Part shown: positions 7,655 through 15,324 of the stretch, piece after piece
How the letters are laid out: each line of letters opens with the position of its first letter
How positions within the stretch are numbered: the stretch's first letter is position 1
Source: an uncultured Paracoccaceae bacterium
GTDB taxonomy: Bacteria; Pseudomonadota; Alphaproteobacteria; Rhodobacterales; Rhodobacteraceae
Assembly: GCA_937916485.1 (NCBI GenBank)
Contig: CALFSV010000214.1
Location: 1 to 37,308 of the forward strand
Direction: 5' to 3'
Length of the DNA stretch: 37,308 bases
The notes under the pieces: generated by a model
What the model saw: the letters and a program-made list of their open reading frames with translations, nothing else
Databases searched by the model: none
What the model was told of the DNA's origin: nothing
Position numbers and translations under genes: made by a program

Positions 7655-8650
7655 TTAGAACGTCAGGGCCGGGCAGGTTTCGTCGCTGGTGTAGTCATGG
7701 ACAGACAGCGAACCGGCAGAGATTTCTGCGGCGGCAGCTTCGACAGCGGCGGTCATCTCGTCCGAAATCAGCTCTGCGTTGAACTCGTCAACGGCATAGC
7801 CGACACCACCGTTGGCGACGCCCATTACGTTGAAACCAGTCTCAACGTCAGGGCCGGCCAGCATGGCTTCGTAAACGGCGTTGTCGACGCGCTTGAGCAT
7901 GGAGGTCAGAACCTGGCCCGGGTGCAGGTAGTTCTGGTTGGCGTCCACGCCGATCGACAGGATGTTGCTGTCGGCAGCGGTTTGCAGAACACCAACGCCG
8001 GTGCCGCCAGCGGCGGCATAGACCACATCAGCACCCTGGCTGATCTGGGCCAACGTCAGCTCGGACCCTTTGACGGGGTCGTTCCAGGCGGCGGGGGTGG
8101 TGCCGGTCATGTTGGCGATGACGGTGGCATCGGGGTTCACGGCCATGACGCCCTGGGCGTAGCCGCAAGCGAACTTGCGGATCAGCGGGATGTCCATGCC
8201 GCCGATGAAGCCGACGGTGTCGGATTCGGAGGACATCGCTGCCAGCATGCCGACGAGGTAGGAACCTTCATGCTCGTTGAAGACGACCGAACGGACATTC
8301 GGGGCGTCAACGACCATGTCGATGATGACGAACTTGGTGTCGGGGTAGTCACCGGCAACCTCGGACAGCGGCGTGGCGAACGAGAAGCCGGCCATGACGA
8401 TGGGGTTATTGCCAGCTTCGGCAAAGCGGCGCAGCGCCTGCTCGCGCTGTGCATCCGACTGAAGCTCGGTCTCGGCGAAGGAACCGCCGGTCTCTTCGGC
8501 CCAACGCATAGCACCGTTAAAGGCGGATTCGTTGAACGACTTGTCGAACTTGCCGCCAAGATCGAAGATCAGGGCCGGGTCGGCCAGCGCGGCGCCAGCA
8601 GACAGGGCCAGCGCGGCGGTCGCACCGAGGAATTTCGTGAAGTGGGTCAT
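7655..8650 (-). CDS. BMP-family nucleoside-binding protein
   Basis: 331 aa with a signal peptide cleaved after about residue 23 (ALSAGAALA, then DPAL). The mature protein begins with ALIFDLGGKFDKSFNESAF, the usual start of the BMP/Med lipoprotein-type periplasmic binding fold. It also has FVIIDMV and GFIGGMDIPL segments and a GADVVYAAAGGTGVGVL ligand-region strand. No lipobox Cys is seen, so it should be soluble in the periplasm. It delivers (deoxy)nucleosides to the ATPase/permease complex encoded downstream. The start has a GGGAGA site. A TTGACC element (8769-8774, minus strand) is a possible -35. Purine specificity is inferred from linkage to punA. Confidence 0.92.
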   Translation of the reverse strand: MTHFTKFLGATAALALSAGAALADPALIFDLGGKFDKSFNESAFNGAMRWAEETGGSFAETELQSDAQREQALRRFAEAGNNPIVMAGFSFATPLSEVAGDYPDTKFVIIDMVVDAPNVRSVVFNEHEGSYLVGMLAAMSSESDTVGFIGGMDIPLIRKFACGYAQGVMAVNPDATVIANMTGTTPAAWNDPVKGSELTLAQISQGADVVYAAAGGTGVGVLQTAADSNILSIGVDANQNYLHPGQVLTSMLKRVDNAVYEAMLAGPDVETGFNVMGVANGGVGYAVDEFNAELISDEMTAAVEAAAAEISAGSLSVHDYTSDETCPALTF

Positions 8651-8841
8651 ATGGGTCTCCCAGGACGTTTGAGCGCGGGGTGGCAGTCCCCGCCTGTTAT
8701 CCGAACCAATCGCGCACCGAAGGGCGCACGACGGATCATTGACAGATAAGGCAATGCGGGGCCGGGAGGGTCAACAGGTTTTTGGGGGTGTGGTGGTCAC
8801 TTCCTGTGCGTCTGTCCGTTCTTCGGGCTTGTGACGCGGGG

Positions 8842-9276
8842 TCACAGACCTGATCGGGGTGCAGTAGCGAGGGACTTGCGCAAAACGAGGGCATCTACAG
8901 AAGCGCCGTTTGCCGCCCGGTAGTACCCAGTTCGGCGTCCGACCTGGTCATAGCCTGCCTGCGCGTACAGCGCCCGAGCCGCACCGTTGTCTTCGGCGAC
9001 TTCAAGAAAGACGAATTCTGCGCCCGCTTGCGCTATGTCCGCCTCAAAATCCTGAAGGGCGGCTTTGGCCCGACCTTGCCGCCGCGCATCGGGCGCTGTC
9101 GCAAGGGTCAGAACCTCGGCCTCGTCCAAAGTGACGCGGCCCAGAACGAAGGACTGTGCGGTCCCGCTTAGAACGATGCCGGGGCTTTGCAGCAGGTCGG
9201 CCACTTCGGCCCCGCTCCAGCCCCGCTCGCCGGGAAAGGCAAGTTGCAGGACATGGGAAATCTGTTCGGGCGTCAT
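8842..9276 (-). CDS. rimI: RimI-type GNAT N-acetyltransferase
   Basis: 144 aa, a single GNAT domain. The acetyl-CoA loop appears as VLTLATAPDARRQGRAKAAL (about 55-74; R/Q-x-x-G-R/x-A form). The distal part FLEVAEDNGAARALYAQAGY, followed by VGRRTGYY, is typical of RimI-like enzymes that acetylate N-terminal Ala of ribosomal protein S18 or other proteins. Its ATG overlaps the tsaB stop by 4 nt (ATGA at 9273-9276), the common tsaB-rimI pairing. The true substrate in alphaproteobacteria is uncertain. Confidence 0.85.
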   Translation of the reverse strand: MTPEQISHVLQLAFPGERGWSGAEVADLLQSPGIVLSGTAQSFVLGRVTLDEAEVLTLATAPDARRQGRAKAALQDFEADIAQAGAEFVFLEVAEDNGAARALYAQAGYDQVGRRTGYYRAANGASVDALVLRKSLATAPRSGL

Positions 9277-9923
9277 GGGATCAGGGTAGGGGCAGGGTCC
9301 CGCGAGGGGGCGGCATCCGCCTGACGGATGTAAAGCGGGGCTGGGCGCGGCTGCGGCTGGTCCAACCGGCTCTGAGCGATGCGGAGAATGCCGGTGATCT
9401 GATCATGTCCGGGCGCGGTGGTAAGGGACAACAGGTTGCCGACGTCCTCCGCCCTCTGGCCGATGCATGTGGGCCGGACGTCGCCAATCAGGGCCATAAG
9501 GTCACCAGCGTTCATGCCGCAAAGCGCGGGCGCTTCGGGTTCAGGACCGAAAAGTTGCGCATAAAGACTGTCCTGCCGTGCATCCCGCAAGGACAGGATT
9601 GGTCCGTGGTGATCCAGCACCTGCGCCTCAAGCGACGAGACCCCTACGGCGGGTCGACCGAGCCCTAGCGCCAGCCCACGCGCTGCGGCGACAGCAATAC
9701 GAATACCGGTGAAGTTGCCAGGGCCAGTCCCGACGGCGACCGCATCAAGGTCCTGCCATGTCAGGCCTTGGTCGCCCAGCACATCTTCCAGCATTGGCAT
9801 AAGGTGCTCTGCCTGCCCCTTGGCCATCTCGTCGGTGCGGGTCACCACCCTGCCGTCAAACGACAAAGCGGCGGCGCAATGCGCCGCCGAGGTATCAAAA
9901 GCCAATATGACAGGTTTGGTCAC
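9273..9923 (-). CDS. tsaB: tRNA t6A biosynthesis protein TsaB
   Basis: 216 aa from a GTG at 9923, six bases after the nfuA-like stop. The N terminus has the ASKHA nucleotide-fold strand ILAFDTSAAHCAAAL and the segment AVGTGPGNFTGIRIAVAAARGLALG (about 63-87) typical of TsaB. TsaB is the non-catalytic partner that, with TsaD and TsaE, transfers threonylcarbamoyl to A37 of ANN-decoding tRNAs. The C-terminal half is more variable, as usual. No better start exists: an upstream start would enter the preceding gene. Confidence 0.92.
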   Translation of the reverse strand: MTKPVILAFDTSAAHCAAALSFDGRVVTRTDEMAKGQAEHLMPMLEDVLGDQGLTWQDLDAVAVGTGPGNFTGIRIAVAAARGLALGLGRPAVGVSSLEAQVLDHHGPILSLRDARQDSLYAQLFGPEPEAPALCGMNAGDLMALIGDVRPTCIGQRAEDVGNLLSLTTAPGHDQITGILRIAQSRLDQPQPRPAPLYIRQADAAPSRDPAPTLIP

Positions 9924-9929
9924 GCCGGA

Positions 9930-10490
9930 TCAGGCGGCGACAGGCCGAACCTCGACCACTTCGGGGATGTAGTGGCGCAACAGGTTCTCGATCCCCATCT
10001 TGAGGGTCAGGGTCGAGGAGGGGCAACCGGCGCAGGCACCCTGCATATGCAGATAGACGATCCCGCGGTCAAAGCCGTGAAAGGTGATGTCCCCGCCGTC
10101 CTGGGCAACAGCCGGGCGAACACGTGTGTCCAACAGTTCTTTGATCTGGTCGACAATGCCCGAATCTTCGCCGCTGTGCGCGGCATGGCCCGAAGAAGCC
10201 TGCTCACCCTCGACGACCGGTTGGCCGGATTGGTAATGCTCCATCACCGCGCCAAGGATGGCCGGTTTGATGTGATCCCAGTCGATCCCATCTGCCTTTG
10301 TCACCGTGACGAAGTCGAGGCCAAAGAACACCCCAGTGACACCGTCTACTGCAAAGATGCGAGACGCCAACGGGGACCGTGCAGCAGCCTCGGCCGTGCC
10401 AAAGTCAGCAGTCCCGACGTCAAGGACAGGCTGCCCGGGCAGAAACTTGAGCGTCGCTGGATTCGGCGTGGATTCAGTCTGGATAAACAT
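9930..10490 (-). CDS. nfuA: NfuA-like iron-sulfur cluster carrier
   Basis: 186 aa from the ATG at 10490. The N-terminal domain (about 1-90; MFIQTESTPNPATLKFLPG start) is the Nfu_N scaffold domain. The C-terminal domain (about 112-184) is a NifU-like domain with the cluster-binding CAGC (C-x2-C) and the DGGDI strand. It accepts and delivers [4Fe-4S] clusters. It is the first gene of an operon with tsaB and rimI. A TTGACT-N17-CATATC promoter candidate lies upstream. A frame extension to 10520 is rejected because the family starts at MFIQTE. Confidence 0.92.
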   Translation of the reverse strand: MFIQTESTPNPATLKFLPGQPVLDVGTADFGTAEAAARSPLASRIFAVDGVTGVFFGLDFVTVTKADGIDWDHIKPAILGAVMEHYQSGQPVVEGEQASSGHAAHSGEDSGIVDQIKELLDTRVRPAVAQDGGDITFHGFDRGIVYLHMQGACAGCPSSTLTLKMGIENLLRHYIPEVVEVRPVAA

Positions 10491-10520
10491 CAGAGGCCAA
10501 CCTTTTCTATCAGGATACAA

Positions 10521-10549
10521 GATATGCGGCGCAGGCCCTCACAAGTCAA
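10521..10549 (-). promoter_or_regulatory. Candidate promoter of nfuA-tsaB-rimI
   Basis: The minus strand has TTGACT (10549-10544), 17 bp, then CATATC (10526-10521), about 30 bp before the nfuA ATG. The preceding C makes the -35 CTTGAC and the -10 has a C-x-CATAT look, so a heat-shock (sigma-32) promoter is an alternative reading. Confidence 0.4.
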
Positions 10550-10620
10550 GGTTTGGAACCGTTCTAAATTGACGCCTGACAAGATGGGACTGCCATGTCG
10601 TTGATGTCACAAAGGCCAGA

Positions 10621-10644
10621 GGGCCCACCTTTTCAGGTGGGCCC
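10621..10644 (-). terminator. Hairpin downstream of the small secreted protein gene
   Basis: GGGCCCACCT at 10621-10630 pairs perfectly with AGGTGGGCCC at 10635-10644 around a TTTC loop, 27 nt beyond the stop at 10671. Only short U stretches follow, so it is a strong hairpin with a weak U-tract. Confidence 0.6.
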
Positions 10645-10670
10645 TTGCCGCGAGGTCATCTCGGGCGACA

Positions 10671-11012
10671 CTACATACGTTCAGAGATGCGGTAGTCCTT
10701 CTCGGCTACTACCTGACCATTCACGGTCATGATCGCGATCACATCCGACAAGGGACGCTGCTTGAGTTGAATGCGGACGTCCTGATTGGCACCGGCATTG
10801 ATGTCGGTGGAACCAAGGAGCTGGCCAACTTCGCCGCCGCGGTAGTCATAAATTTCAACCATTCCGCTGTCGGCCGCACTTAGGGTGCCAAGGTCGATCG
10901 TGGATGAGGAGGGGAGCGTCTCACCGTAAGAAAAGTAGTTGTTGCTGGCGCTGGCGAAGGTGGCGGTGCCCAGAGCGGCGACAGTGGCGAGTGCAATCAT
11001 TTTAATGGACAT
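10671..11012 (-). CDS. Small secreted protein, function unknown
   Basis: 113 aa with a clear signal peptide (KMIALATVAALGTATFASA, cleavage near residue 22). The mature part of about 90 residues is rich in beta-strand-forming segments (STIDLGTLSAADSGMVEIYDY, DVRIQL, VIAIMTVNGQVVAEKDY) and lacks Cys. I recognise the general pattern from small secreted proteins common in Rhodobacteraceae but know no function. The ATG is preceded by AAAAGGA at good spacing. It is monocistronic, with a terminator hairpin after it and a long structured upstream region before it. Confidence 0.7.
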   Translation of the reverse strand: MSIKMIALATVAALGTATFASASNNYFSYGETLPSSSTIDLGTLSAADSGMVEIYDYRGGEVGQLLGSTDINAGANQDVRIQLKQRPLSDVIAIMTVNGQVVAEKDYRISERM

Positions 11013-11044
11013 GATGTAATCCTTTTCAGGTGTTGCGGTTTGTG

Positions 11045-11088
11045 GTCATTCGTTGACGTTGGGAATGTTCCCGTCGTCGGTGAATGAC
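11045..11088 (+). ncRNA. Extended hairpin, possible structured RNA on the + strand
   Basis: Positions 11045-11065 pair with 11068-11088 about one centre. GTCATTC/GAATGAC outside, GACG/CGTC in the middle and GGGAA/TTCCC inside are Watson-Crick. The intervening positions 52, 53, 54 and 60 are G-U or U-G on the + strand (they would be A-C on the minus strand), leaving one U-U mismatch in 21 pairs. That bias favours a + strand RNA. It could instead be an operator or 5'-UTR element of the minus-strand gene that starts at 11012. Confidence 0.3.
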
Positions 11089-11120
11089 ATCTGGGCACCA
11101 AACTCGATCAGGAAAGGCTT

Positions 11121-11159
11121 TGAAATATCACGAAAAAAAGACCGGGTTGTGATGTTTCA
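11121..11159 (+). ncRNA. Second hairpin in the same intergenic region
   Basis: TGAAATATCAC (11121-11131) pairs with GTGATGTTTCA (11149-11159). The single non-Watson-Crick position inside, and the next ones outward and inward (11120/11160, 11132/11148), are G-U on the + strand. The loop contains an A7 run. Same interpretation and caveats as the neighbouring hairpin. Confidence 0.28.
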
Positions 11160-11398
11160 GCGCCCTTGAAATACGCAAAGGCCAAGGGGGGACCGCTCAG
11201 GCGCCTAGGCGCACAACTCTCTAGTCCGTAGCGCACAGAAGTACGGATCTGGCGGCGTTAGATTGCTCACGTGATGGAGATTTTCGCGTCGTGTTGAAAG
11301 CTCATCACAAAGTATTTTTGGGCTCTGGTCGCGCCAGCGTTACCAAAAGGTCGTTTGAGGGTGGACGGTTGGCAGGATAGACCCAACAATCAAAATCA

Positions 11399-11854
11399 TC
11401 AGGTGATCGCGTCAAGTCGTTCTTTGGACATATCGCCCGGAACGATGGTGATCGGGATCGGCAAGCTGCCGGAATTCCGGGTCAACTGGGTGACAAGCGG
11501 GCCGGGGCCCTTGTTGTCCGTGCCCGCGCCCAGCACCAGCACGCCTATATCGGGGTCTTCGGTGATCTGGGCCATGATCTCGGGCACAGCTTCGCCTTCG
11601 CGGATGACCAACTCCGGGTCGACGCCCTGTTTGTCCCGCATCCATTTGGCAAACACTTCAAAGTGCGCGTGGATCCGGTCACGGGCCTCAGAGCGCATGA
11701 TTTCAGCCACGCCCAGCCAGTGATTGAATTCATCGGGTGGAATGATGGAAAGGATAGCGACGCCACCGCCTGTTCGTGATGCACGCATGGCGGCAAAACG
11801 CATGGCGTTCAGACATTCCCGACTGTCGTCGAGCACCACCAGAAATTTGCGCAT
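11399..11854 (-). CDS. Universal stress protein (UspA family)
   Basis: 151 aa from the ATG at 11854 (AAAGGAGAGGACC before it). It shows the Usp alpha/beta fold: first strand RKFLVVLDDS, helix ECLNAMRFAAMRASRTGG, second strand VAILSIIP. The C-terminal nucleotide-loop region (DIGVLVLGAGTDNKGPGPLVTQL) only loosely fits the G-x2-G-x9-G-[S/T] ATP motif, so ATP binding is uncertain. It is transcribed divergently from the OsmC-family gene, sharing a 113-bp promoter region with a perfect 8-bp inverted repeat. A stress role is inferred from the family. Confidence 0.85.
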   Translation of the reverse strand: MRKFLVVLDDSRECLNAMRFAAMRASRTGGGVAILSIIPPDEFNHWLGVAEIMRSEARDRIHAHFEVFAKWMRDKQGVDPELVIREGEAVPEIMAQITEDPDIGVLVLGAGTDNKGPGPLVTQLTRNSGSLPIPITIVPGDMSKERLDAIT

Positions 11855-11906
11855 GGTCCTCTCCTTTACCCCAGCGCGATATTGGCTGAAGCGGGGGCTG
11901 GTGGCA

Positions 11907-11926
11907 ACGGGTCTTGCCAGACCCGT
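11907..11926. promoter_or_regulatory. Inverted repeat between divergent usp and osmC-family genes
   Basis: ACGGGTCT-TGCC-AGACCCGT is a perfect 8+8 dyad centred about 50 bp from each start codon. It is placed to act as a shared operator. The regulator is unknown, and it does not match an FNR or Fur box. Confidence 0.35.
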
Positions 11927-11967
11927 CCCCGACCGGCAGGTCTTGGACAAACCGAAGGGAGGCCGCG

Positions 11968-12435
11968 ATGGCACAGCATGATTATACCGCCCGGATCGTC
12001 TGGACAGGCAATCGGGGCGATGGGAACCGCAGCTATCGGGGCTATGATCGGAATTGGGAAGTCCAGACCCCCGGCAAGCCCGTCATCAGGTGTTCAAACG
12101 ATCCCCTGCTTGGCGGCGATCCAACATTGCACAATCCCGAGGATATGCTGATCGCCGCGCTAAGCGCCTGCCATATGCTTTGGTATCTGCACCTGGCCTC
12201 CGATGCCAAAGTGCTGGTGACCGACTACTGCGATGATCCGATCGCCATTGTCGAAACCCAACCGGATGGGGCAGGCCGGTTTCTGAGCGCGACATTGCGG
12301 CCGATCATCACCGTGGCCGCCGGAACCGATCTGACGCTGGCAGAGGCCTTGCATCATCGCATTCACAAGACCTGCTTTATCGCCCGGTCCGTGAACTTTC
12401 CCGTGACATATGAGGCCCGATACCAGATCGGCTGA
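11968..12435 (+). CDS. OsmC-family peroxiredoxin-like protein
   Basis: 155 aa from the ATG at 11968 (GGGAGG site upstream). OsmC/Ohr-fold proteins reduce organic hydroperoxides with a thiol pair. Here Glu in NPEDMLIAALSACHMLWYLHLA (about 59-80) with the helix Cys, and a second Cys in KTCFIARSVNFPV (near 138), supply the expected E/C/C set. This form without a long linker belongs to the general OsmC group rather than Ohr. It is convergent with the aminotransferase gene, with only four bases between the stop codons, and divergent from the universal stress protein. Confidence 0.88.
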   Translation: MAQHDYTARIVWTGNRGDGNRSYRGYDRNWEVQTPGKPVIRCSNDPLLGGDPTLHNPEDMLIAALSACHMLWYLHLASDAKVLVTDYCDDPIAIVETQPDGAGRFLSATLRPIITVAAGTDLTLAEALHHRIHKTCFIARSVNFPVTYEARYQIG

Positions 12436-12439
12436 CGGC

Positions 12440-13315
12440 CTAGCCGTTGGCCGCGGCCCAGTCCCAATACATTTCGCGCACCCGCCGGGTCACGGGATTG
12501 CCGTTGGGCCCGACGTCATAGGTCTTGTCGTCAAAGGCGCTGACGGGGGTCACCTTCATCATGTTGCCCGAGGTAAAGACCTCGTCCGCGTCTAGGAAAT
12601 CGTCGAACGTCAAAACACATTCGTGCACGGCAGAGCCATCGGCCGCCAGGTTGCTGATATGGCGGGCCCTTGTGATGCCCGCCAGAAAGGTGCCGTTGGG
12701 GATGGGAGTAAAGACTTCGCCGTCCTTAACCATAAAGATGTTGGCCGTCGCTGTTTCTGCCACGTTGCCCATCGCGTCCGCGACAAGGGCGTTGGTAAAG
12801 CCTTTTGACCGGGCCTCGACCAGCATTCTGGCATTGTTGGGATAAAGACAGCCTGCCTTGGCATTGACCACAGCGTCTTCAAGGACCGGGCGGCGGAACT
12901 GGGTCCGGGTCAAGGTCGCCGACAGCTCGGGCGGGGCCATGGGGATCTCTTCCAGACAGATGGCAAAACCGGTGGCGCCGGGGTTGGGAACGATGGCGGT
13001 CACATCGCCGTCCAGGGCCCAATACATCGGGCGGATGTAGATCGGGGCCCCATCGGGGTAGGCCGCAAGCCCCTCGCGCACGATGGCGACCATGTCGTCG
13101 GTGCTGACGGTTGGGGTGACCATCAGGGCCTCCGCCGACCGGTTGACCCTTGCGCAATGGGCGGCAAGGTCGGGCACCAGCCCGTTGATGCAGCGCGCTC
13201 CGTCAAAAACGCCTGACCCTAGCCAGCTGCCGTGATCCGCCGCGCGCATGATGGGGACGTCGCCGTCATGCCACTGACCTTCGAAATAGGTGCGGATATT
13301 CTTGCCGGTCGCCAT
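12440..13315 (-). CDS. ilvE: PLP fold-type IV aminotransferase, branched-chain type
   Basis: 291 aa from the ATG at 13315 (CGGAGGACACC before it; upstream frame rejected). Class IV landmarks are GVFDGAR (near 34), VNAKAGCLYPNN with the likely PLP lysine in the NAK segment (near 150), the signature E-T-A-T-A-N-I-F followed by TFLAGITRARHI, and SGNMMKVTPV near the C terminus. It lacks the K-x-G-G-N-Y segment of classical IlvE, so it is a paralogue group common in Rhodobacteraceae. Branched-chain amino acid/2-oxoacid transamination is the usual annotation but the substrate is not proven. Confidence 0.8.
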   Translation of the reverse strand: MATGKNIRTYFEGQWHDGDVPIMRAADHGSWLGSGVFDGARCINGLVPDLAAHCARVNRSAEALMVTPTVSTDDMVAIVREGLAAYPDGAPIYIRPMYWALDGDVTAIVPNPGATGFAICLEEIPMAPPELSATLTRTQFRRPVLEDAVVNAKAGCLYPNNARMLVEARSKGFTNALVADAMGNVAETATANIFMVKDGEVFTPIPNGTFLAGITRARHISNLAADGSAVHECVLTFDDFLDADEVFTSGNMMKVTPVSAFDDKTYDVGPNGNPVTRRVREMYWDWAAANG

Positions 13316-13337
13316 GGTGTCCTCCGTTGTCGGGGGC

Positions 13338-13366
13338 ACAGTAGGAGGGGGGGGTGACCGCGTCCA
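13338..13366 (-). promoter_or_regulatory. Candidate promoter of the aminotransferase gene
   Basis: Minus strand TGGACG (13366-13361), 17 bp including a C8 run, then TACTGT (13343-13338), 22 bp before the ATG. The spacing is ideal and the hexamers moderate. Confidence 0.35.
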
Positions 13367-13432
13367 GACCATTGGGCCAGCCGTCGAGGCAGACCCTTGG
13401 GGATGCCCTTGGGTGGCAAAGGACTAAGGGGG

Positions 13433-13460
13433 CGCGTCCGGGTGGGGTGACCCGGACGCG
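13433..13460. terminator. Perfect GC hairpin in the ilvE/VOC intergenic region
   Basis: CGCGTCCGGGT (13433-13443) pairs perfectly with ACCCGGACGCG (13450-13460) around a six-base loop. It lies about 125 nt past the VOC gene's stop. Neither strand has a U-tract next to it, so termination is only one reading. A second weaker hairpin (GATGAGCC/GGCTCGTC, 13520-13544) lies between. Confidence 0.4.
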
Positions 13461-13583
13461 TGGCTCGCGTGGGCAACGCAGGCCTCAGGCACCTCGGCGG
13501 CCGGGTATCCGCCGGGTAGGATGAGCCAAAAAATGCGGCTCGTCACTGTTCATATCGGCCTTAGGATTCTCTTTTATGACGTC

Positions 13584-14066
13584 TCAGACGTCGGCCAAAA
13601 GGGCGTCCAGATCGAACCGCTGGTTCATCATGGTCAGGTTGCCGTCTGCATCCTTCGGCCACTCCGCATGGGGCCGATCGTAGTAAAGCTCCACCCCGTT
13701 ACCGTCCGGATCATCAAGGTAGAGGGCGACGCTGACCCCATGATCGGCCCAACCGGTCAGGGCATAGCCTGCATCCAGAACGGACCGATAGACTCGCGCC
13801 AGCGACGCGCGGTCTGGATAGAGGAATGCTGCATGGTAAAGGCCGGTGTGTCCCTTGGGAGGGGGCAAGGCATTCAGACTGTCCCAGGTGTTCAGGCCAA
13901 TGTGGTGATGATAGCCCCCCGCCCCTAGGAACGCGGCCTGGGTCCCGTACCTGAGGTTCAGGGTAAACCCCAGAACCTCGGAATAAAAGGTGATGGCACG
14001 GTTGAGGTCTGCGACCCGTAAATGAACGTGACCAACGCTTGTGGTGGCAGGGGCAACAAAGGACAT
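13584..14066 (-). CDS. VOC-superfamily protein (glyoxalase/extradiol dioxygenase fold)
   Basis: 160 aa from the ATG at 14066, preceded by AAGGAGG at ideal spacing. Two beta-alpha-beta-beta-beta units: the first starts GHVHLRVADLNRAITFYSEVLGF and the second contains LYLDDPDGNGVELYYDRP. Candidate metal ligands are His in VHL, His in LYHAAFL and Glu in GVELYY, the H/H/E arrangement of CatE-like 2,3-dioxygenases and related enzymes. The substrate is unknown. It appears monocistronic. GACGTC flanks the stop codon on both sides. Confidence 0.8.
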   Translation of the reverse strand: MSFVAPATTSVGHVHLRVADLNRAITFYSEVLGFTLNLRYGTQAAFLGAGGYHHHIGLNTWDSLNALPPPKGHTGLYHAAFLYPDRASLARVYRSVLDAGYALTGWADHGVSVALYLDDPDGNGVELYYDRPHAEWPKDADGNLTMMNQRFDLDALLADV

Positions 14067-14199
14067 GTTCAGTCCTCCTTTCCCCATCAGGCTAGGCCGT
14101 TCGGTTCCGTGTTGTAAGTCCGACATTGCGCGAGGCGATGTGCGAAAATCCACAAGGGTCGGCGGGCTATTCTGCAGCCTTTGGGGCTTTGTCCCAGAA

Positions 14200-14225
14200 G
14201 TAAGGTGGGTTCGGACCCACCTTAC
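14200..14225 (-). terminator. Hairpin overlapping the trpS stop codon
   Basis: GTAAGGTGGGT (14200-14210) and ACCCACCTTAC (14215-14225) form a perfect 11-bp stem with a TCGG loop. The trpS stop codon (14222-14224) lies inside the distal arm. It is the only strong structure after trpS. The U-tract is minimal (UU). Confidence 0.6.
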
Positions 14226-15238
14226 CTCAAAAGACCGACGATATCGTAGGTCCGCTGAAGGATAGGCTCTGCAATCACCCGGGCCTTGTCGGCACCGCTG
14301 CGCAGGATGCGGTCGATCTCGGCGGGGTCGTTCATCAGGCGGCCCATCTCATCGGAGATCGGAGCAAGCTTGCTGACCGCAAGGTCGGCCAGGGCAGGCT
14401 TGAACGCGCCCCATCCGGCACCGGCATGTTCGGCGATCACGGCCTCGGGCGTGGTGTCCGAGAGGGCCGCGTAGATGTCGACAAGGTTGCGGGCTTCGGG
14501 GCGATCCTTCAGACCGTCCAGCGTGTCGGGCAGGGGGGCCGGATCGGTGCGGGCCTTTTTGAACTTCTTGGAGATGGTATCGGCGTCGTCGAGCATGTTG
14601 ATCCGCTCCATGTCGCTTTCGCCAGACTTGGACATCTTTTTGGTGCCATCACGCAGGTTCATGACGCGGGTGGCGGGCCCCTCGATGACCGGTTCGGTCA
14701 GGGGGAAGAAGTCGGTCTTGTAGTCGTGATTGAACTTGGCCGCGATGTCGCGGGTCAACTCGACATGCTGTTTCTGGTCCTCGCCCACGGGCACATGGGT
14801 GGCGTGATAGATCAGGATGTCGGCCGCCATCAGCGAGGGGTAGGCATAGAGGCCCAGCGACTGCTTTTCCGCGTTCTTGCCGGCCTTTTCCTTGAATTGG
14901 GTCATCCGGTTCATCCAGCCAAGGCGGGCGACGCAATTGAAGATCCAGCCAAGCTCTGCATGGGCGGACACCATCGACTGGTTGAACAAGATCGACTTGG
15001 AGGGGTCGATCCCCGCGGCCAGAAAGCCTGCGGCCACCTCGCGGGTTGCCTGGGCAAGCTCGGCCGGATCCTGCCAGACGGTGATCGCGTGCAGATCGAC
15101 GACGCAATAGATCGTCTCGAACCCGCCGCCTTGCATTCCGACGAACCGTTTGATGGCGCCAAGGTAGTTGCCAAGCGTGAGGCCGCCGGACGGTTTGATG
15201 CCGGAAAAGACGCGAGGCGTGAAGGTTGGTTCGGTCAT
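14222..15238 (-). CDS. trpS: Tryptophanyl-tRNA synthetase
   Basis: 338 aa, a class I aminoacyl-tRNA synthetase. The N terminus [16 protein letters not shown] carries the HIGH-equivalent (about 21-27), GNYLGAI is typical of TrpRS, and DGTKKMSKS (197-205) is the KMSKS loop. The length is normal for bacterial TrpRS. It charges tRNA-Trp with tryptophan. In related genomes glnD-murJ-trpS are neighbours; here the rhomboid-like gene on the other strand lies between murJ and trpS. Its own promoter candidate is at 15272-15300. Confidence 0.95.
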   Translation of the reverse strand: MTEPTFTPRVFSGIKPSGGLTLGNYLGAIKRFVGMQGGGFETIYCVVDLHAITVWQDPAELAQATREVAAGFLAAGIDPSKSILFNQSMVSAHAELGWIFNCVARLGWMNRMTQFKEKAGKNAEKQSLGLYAYPSLMAADILIYHATHVPVGEDQKQHVELTRDIAAKFNHDYKTDFFPLTEPVIEGPATRVMNLRDGTKKMSKSGESDMERINMLDDADTISKKFKKARTDPAPLPDTLDGLKDRPEARNLVDIYAALSDTTPEAVIAEHAGAGWGAFKPALADLAVSKLAPISDEMGRLMNDPAEIDRILRSGADKARVIAEPILQRTYDIVGLLR

Positions 15239-15271
15239 GACGGGGTCCGGGCTGGAATTCTGGGCTATGCG

Positions 15272-15300
15272 GGCTTACCCATGCGGGCACGCACCGTCAA
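15272..15300 (-). promoter_or_regulatory. Candidate promoter of trpS
   Basis: Minus strand TTGACG (15300-15295), 17 bp, TAAGCC (15277-15272), about 33 bp before the ATG. It has a good -35, a weaker -10 and ideal spacing. Confidence 0.45.
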
Positions 15301-15324
15301 CCGCCCGCCGTAAGGATGCACCGG

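Larger units (their letters stand above)
11013..11398. other. 386-bp intergenic region with several nucleic-acid hairpins
   Basis: No convincing coding frame on either strand. It contains a 44-nt dyad (11045-11088), a second hairpin (11121-11159), a perfect 12-bp palindrome GCGCCTAGGCGC (11201-11212), a short hairpin TCCGTA/TACGGA (11225-11230/11242-11247) and the palindrome TCACGTGA near 11267. It must contain the promoter of the secreted-protein gene and the 3' end of the universal stress protein transcript. It could also hold a small RNA. Confidence 0.6.

Noticed and set aside
7643..8749. A 368-codon + strand frame opposite the BMP binding-protein gene
   Set aside because: The opposite strand encodes a clear periplasmic binding protein. 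The antisense peptide is Gly/Asp/Val-rich and runs through the real promoter and hairpin.
8831..8845. GTGAC-GCGGG-GTCAC dyad at the end of rimI as an operator or terminator
   Set aside because: Five-base arms overlapping coding sequence are too short, and no supporting context was found.
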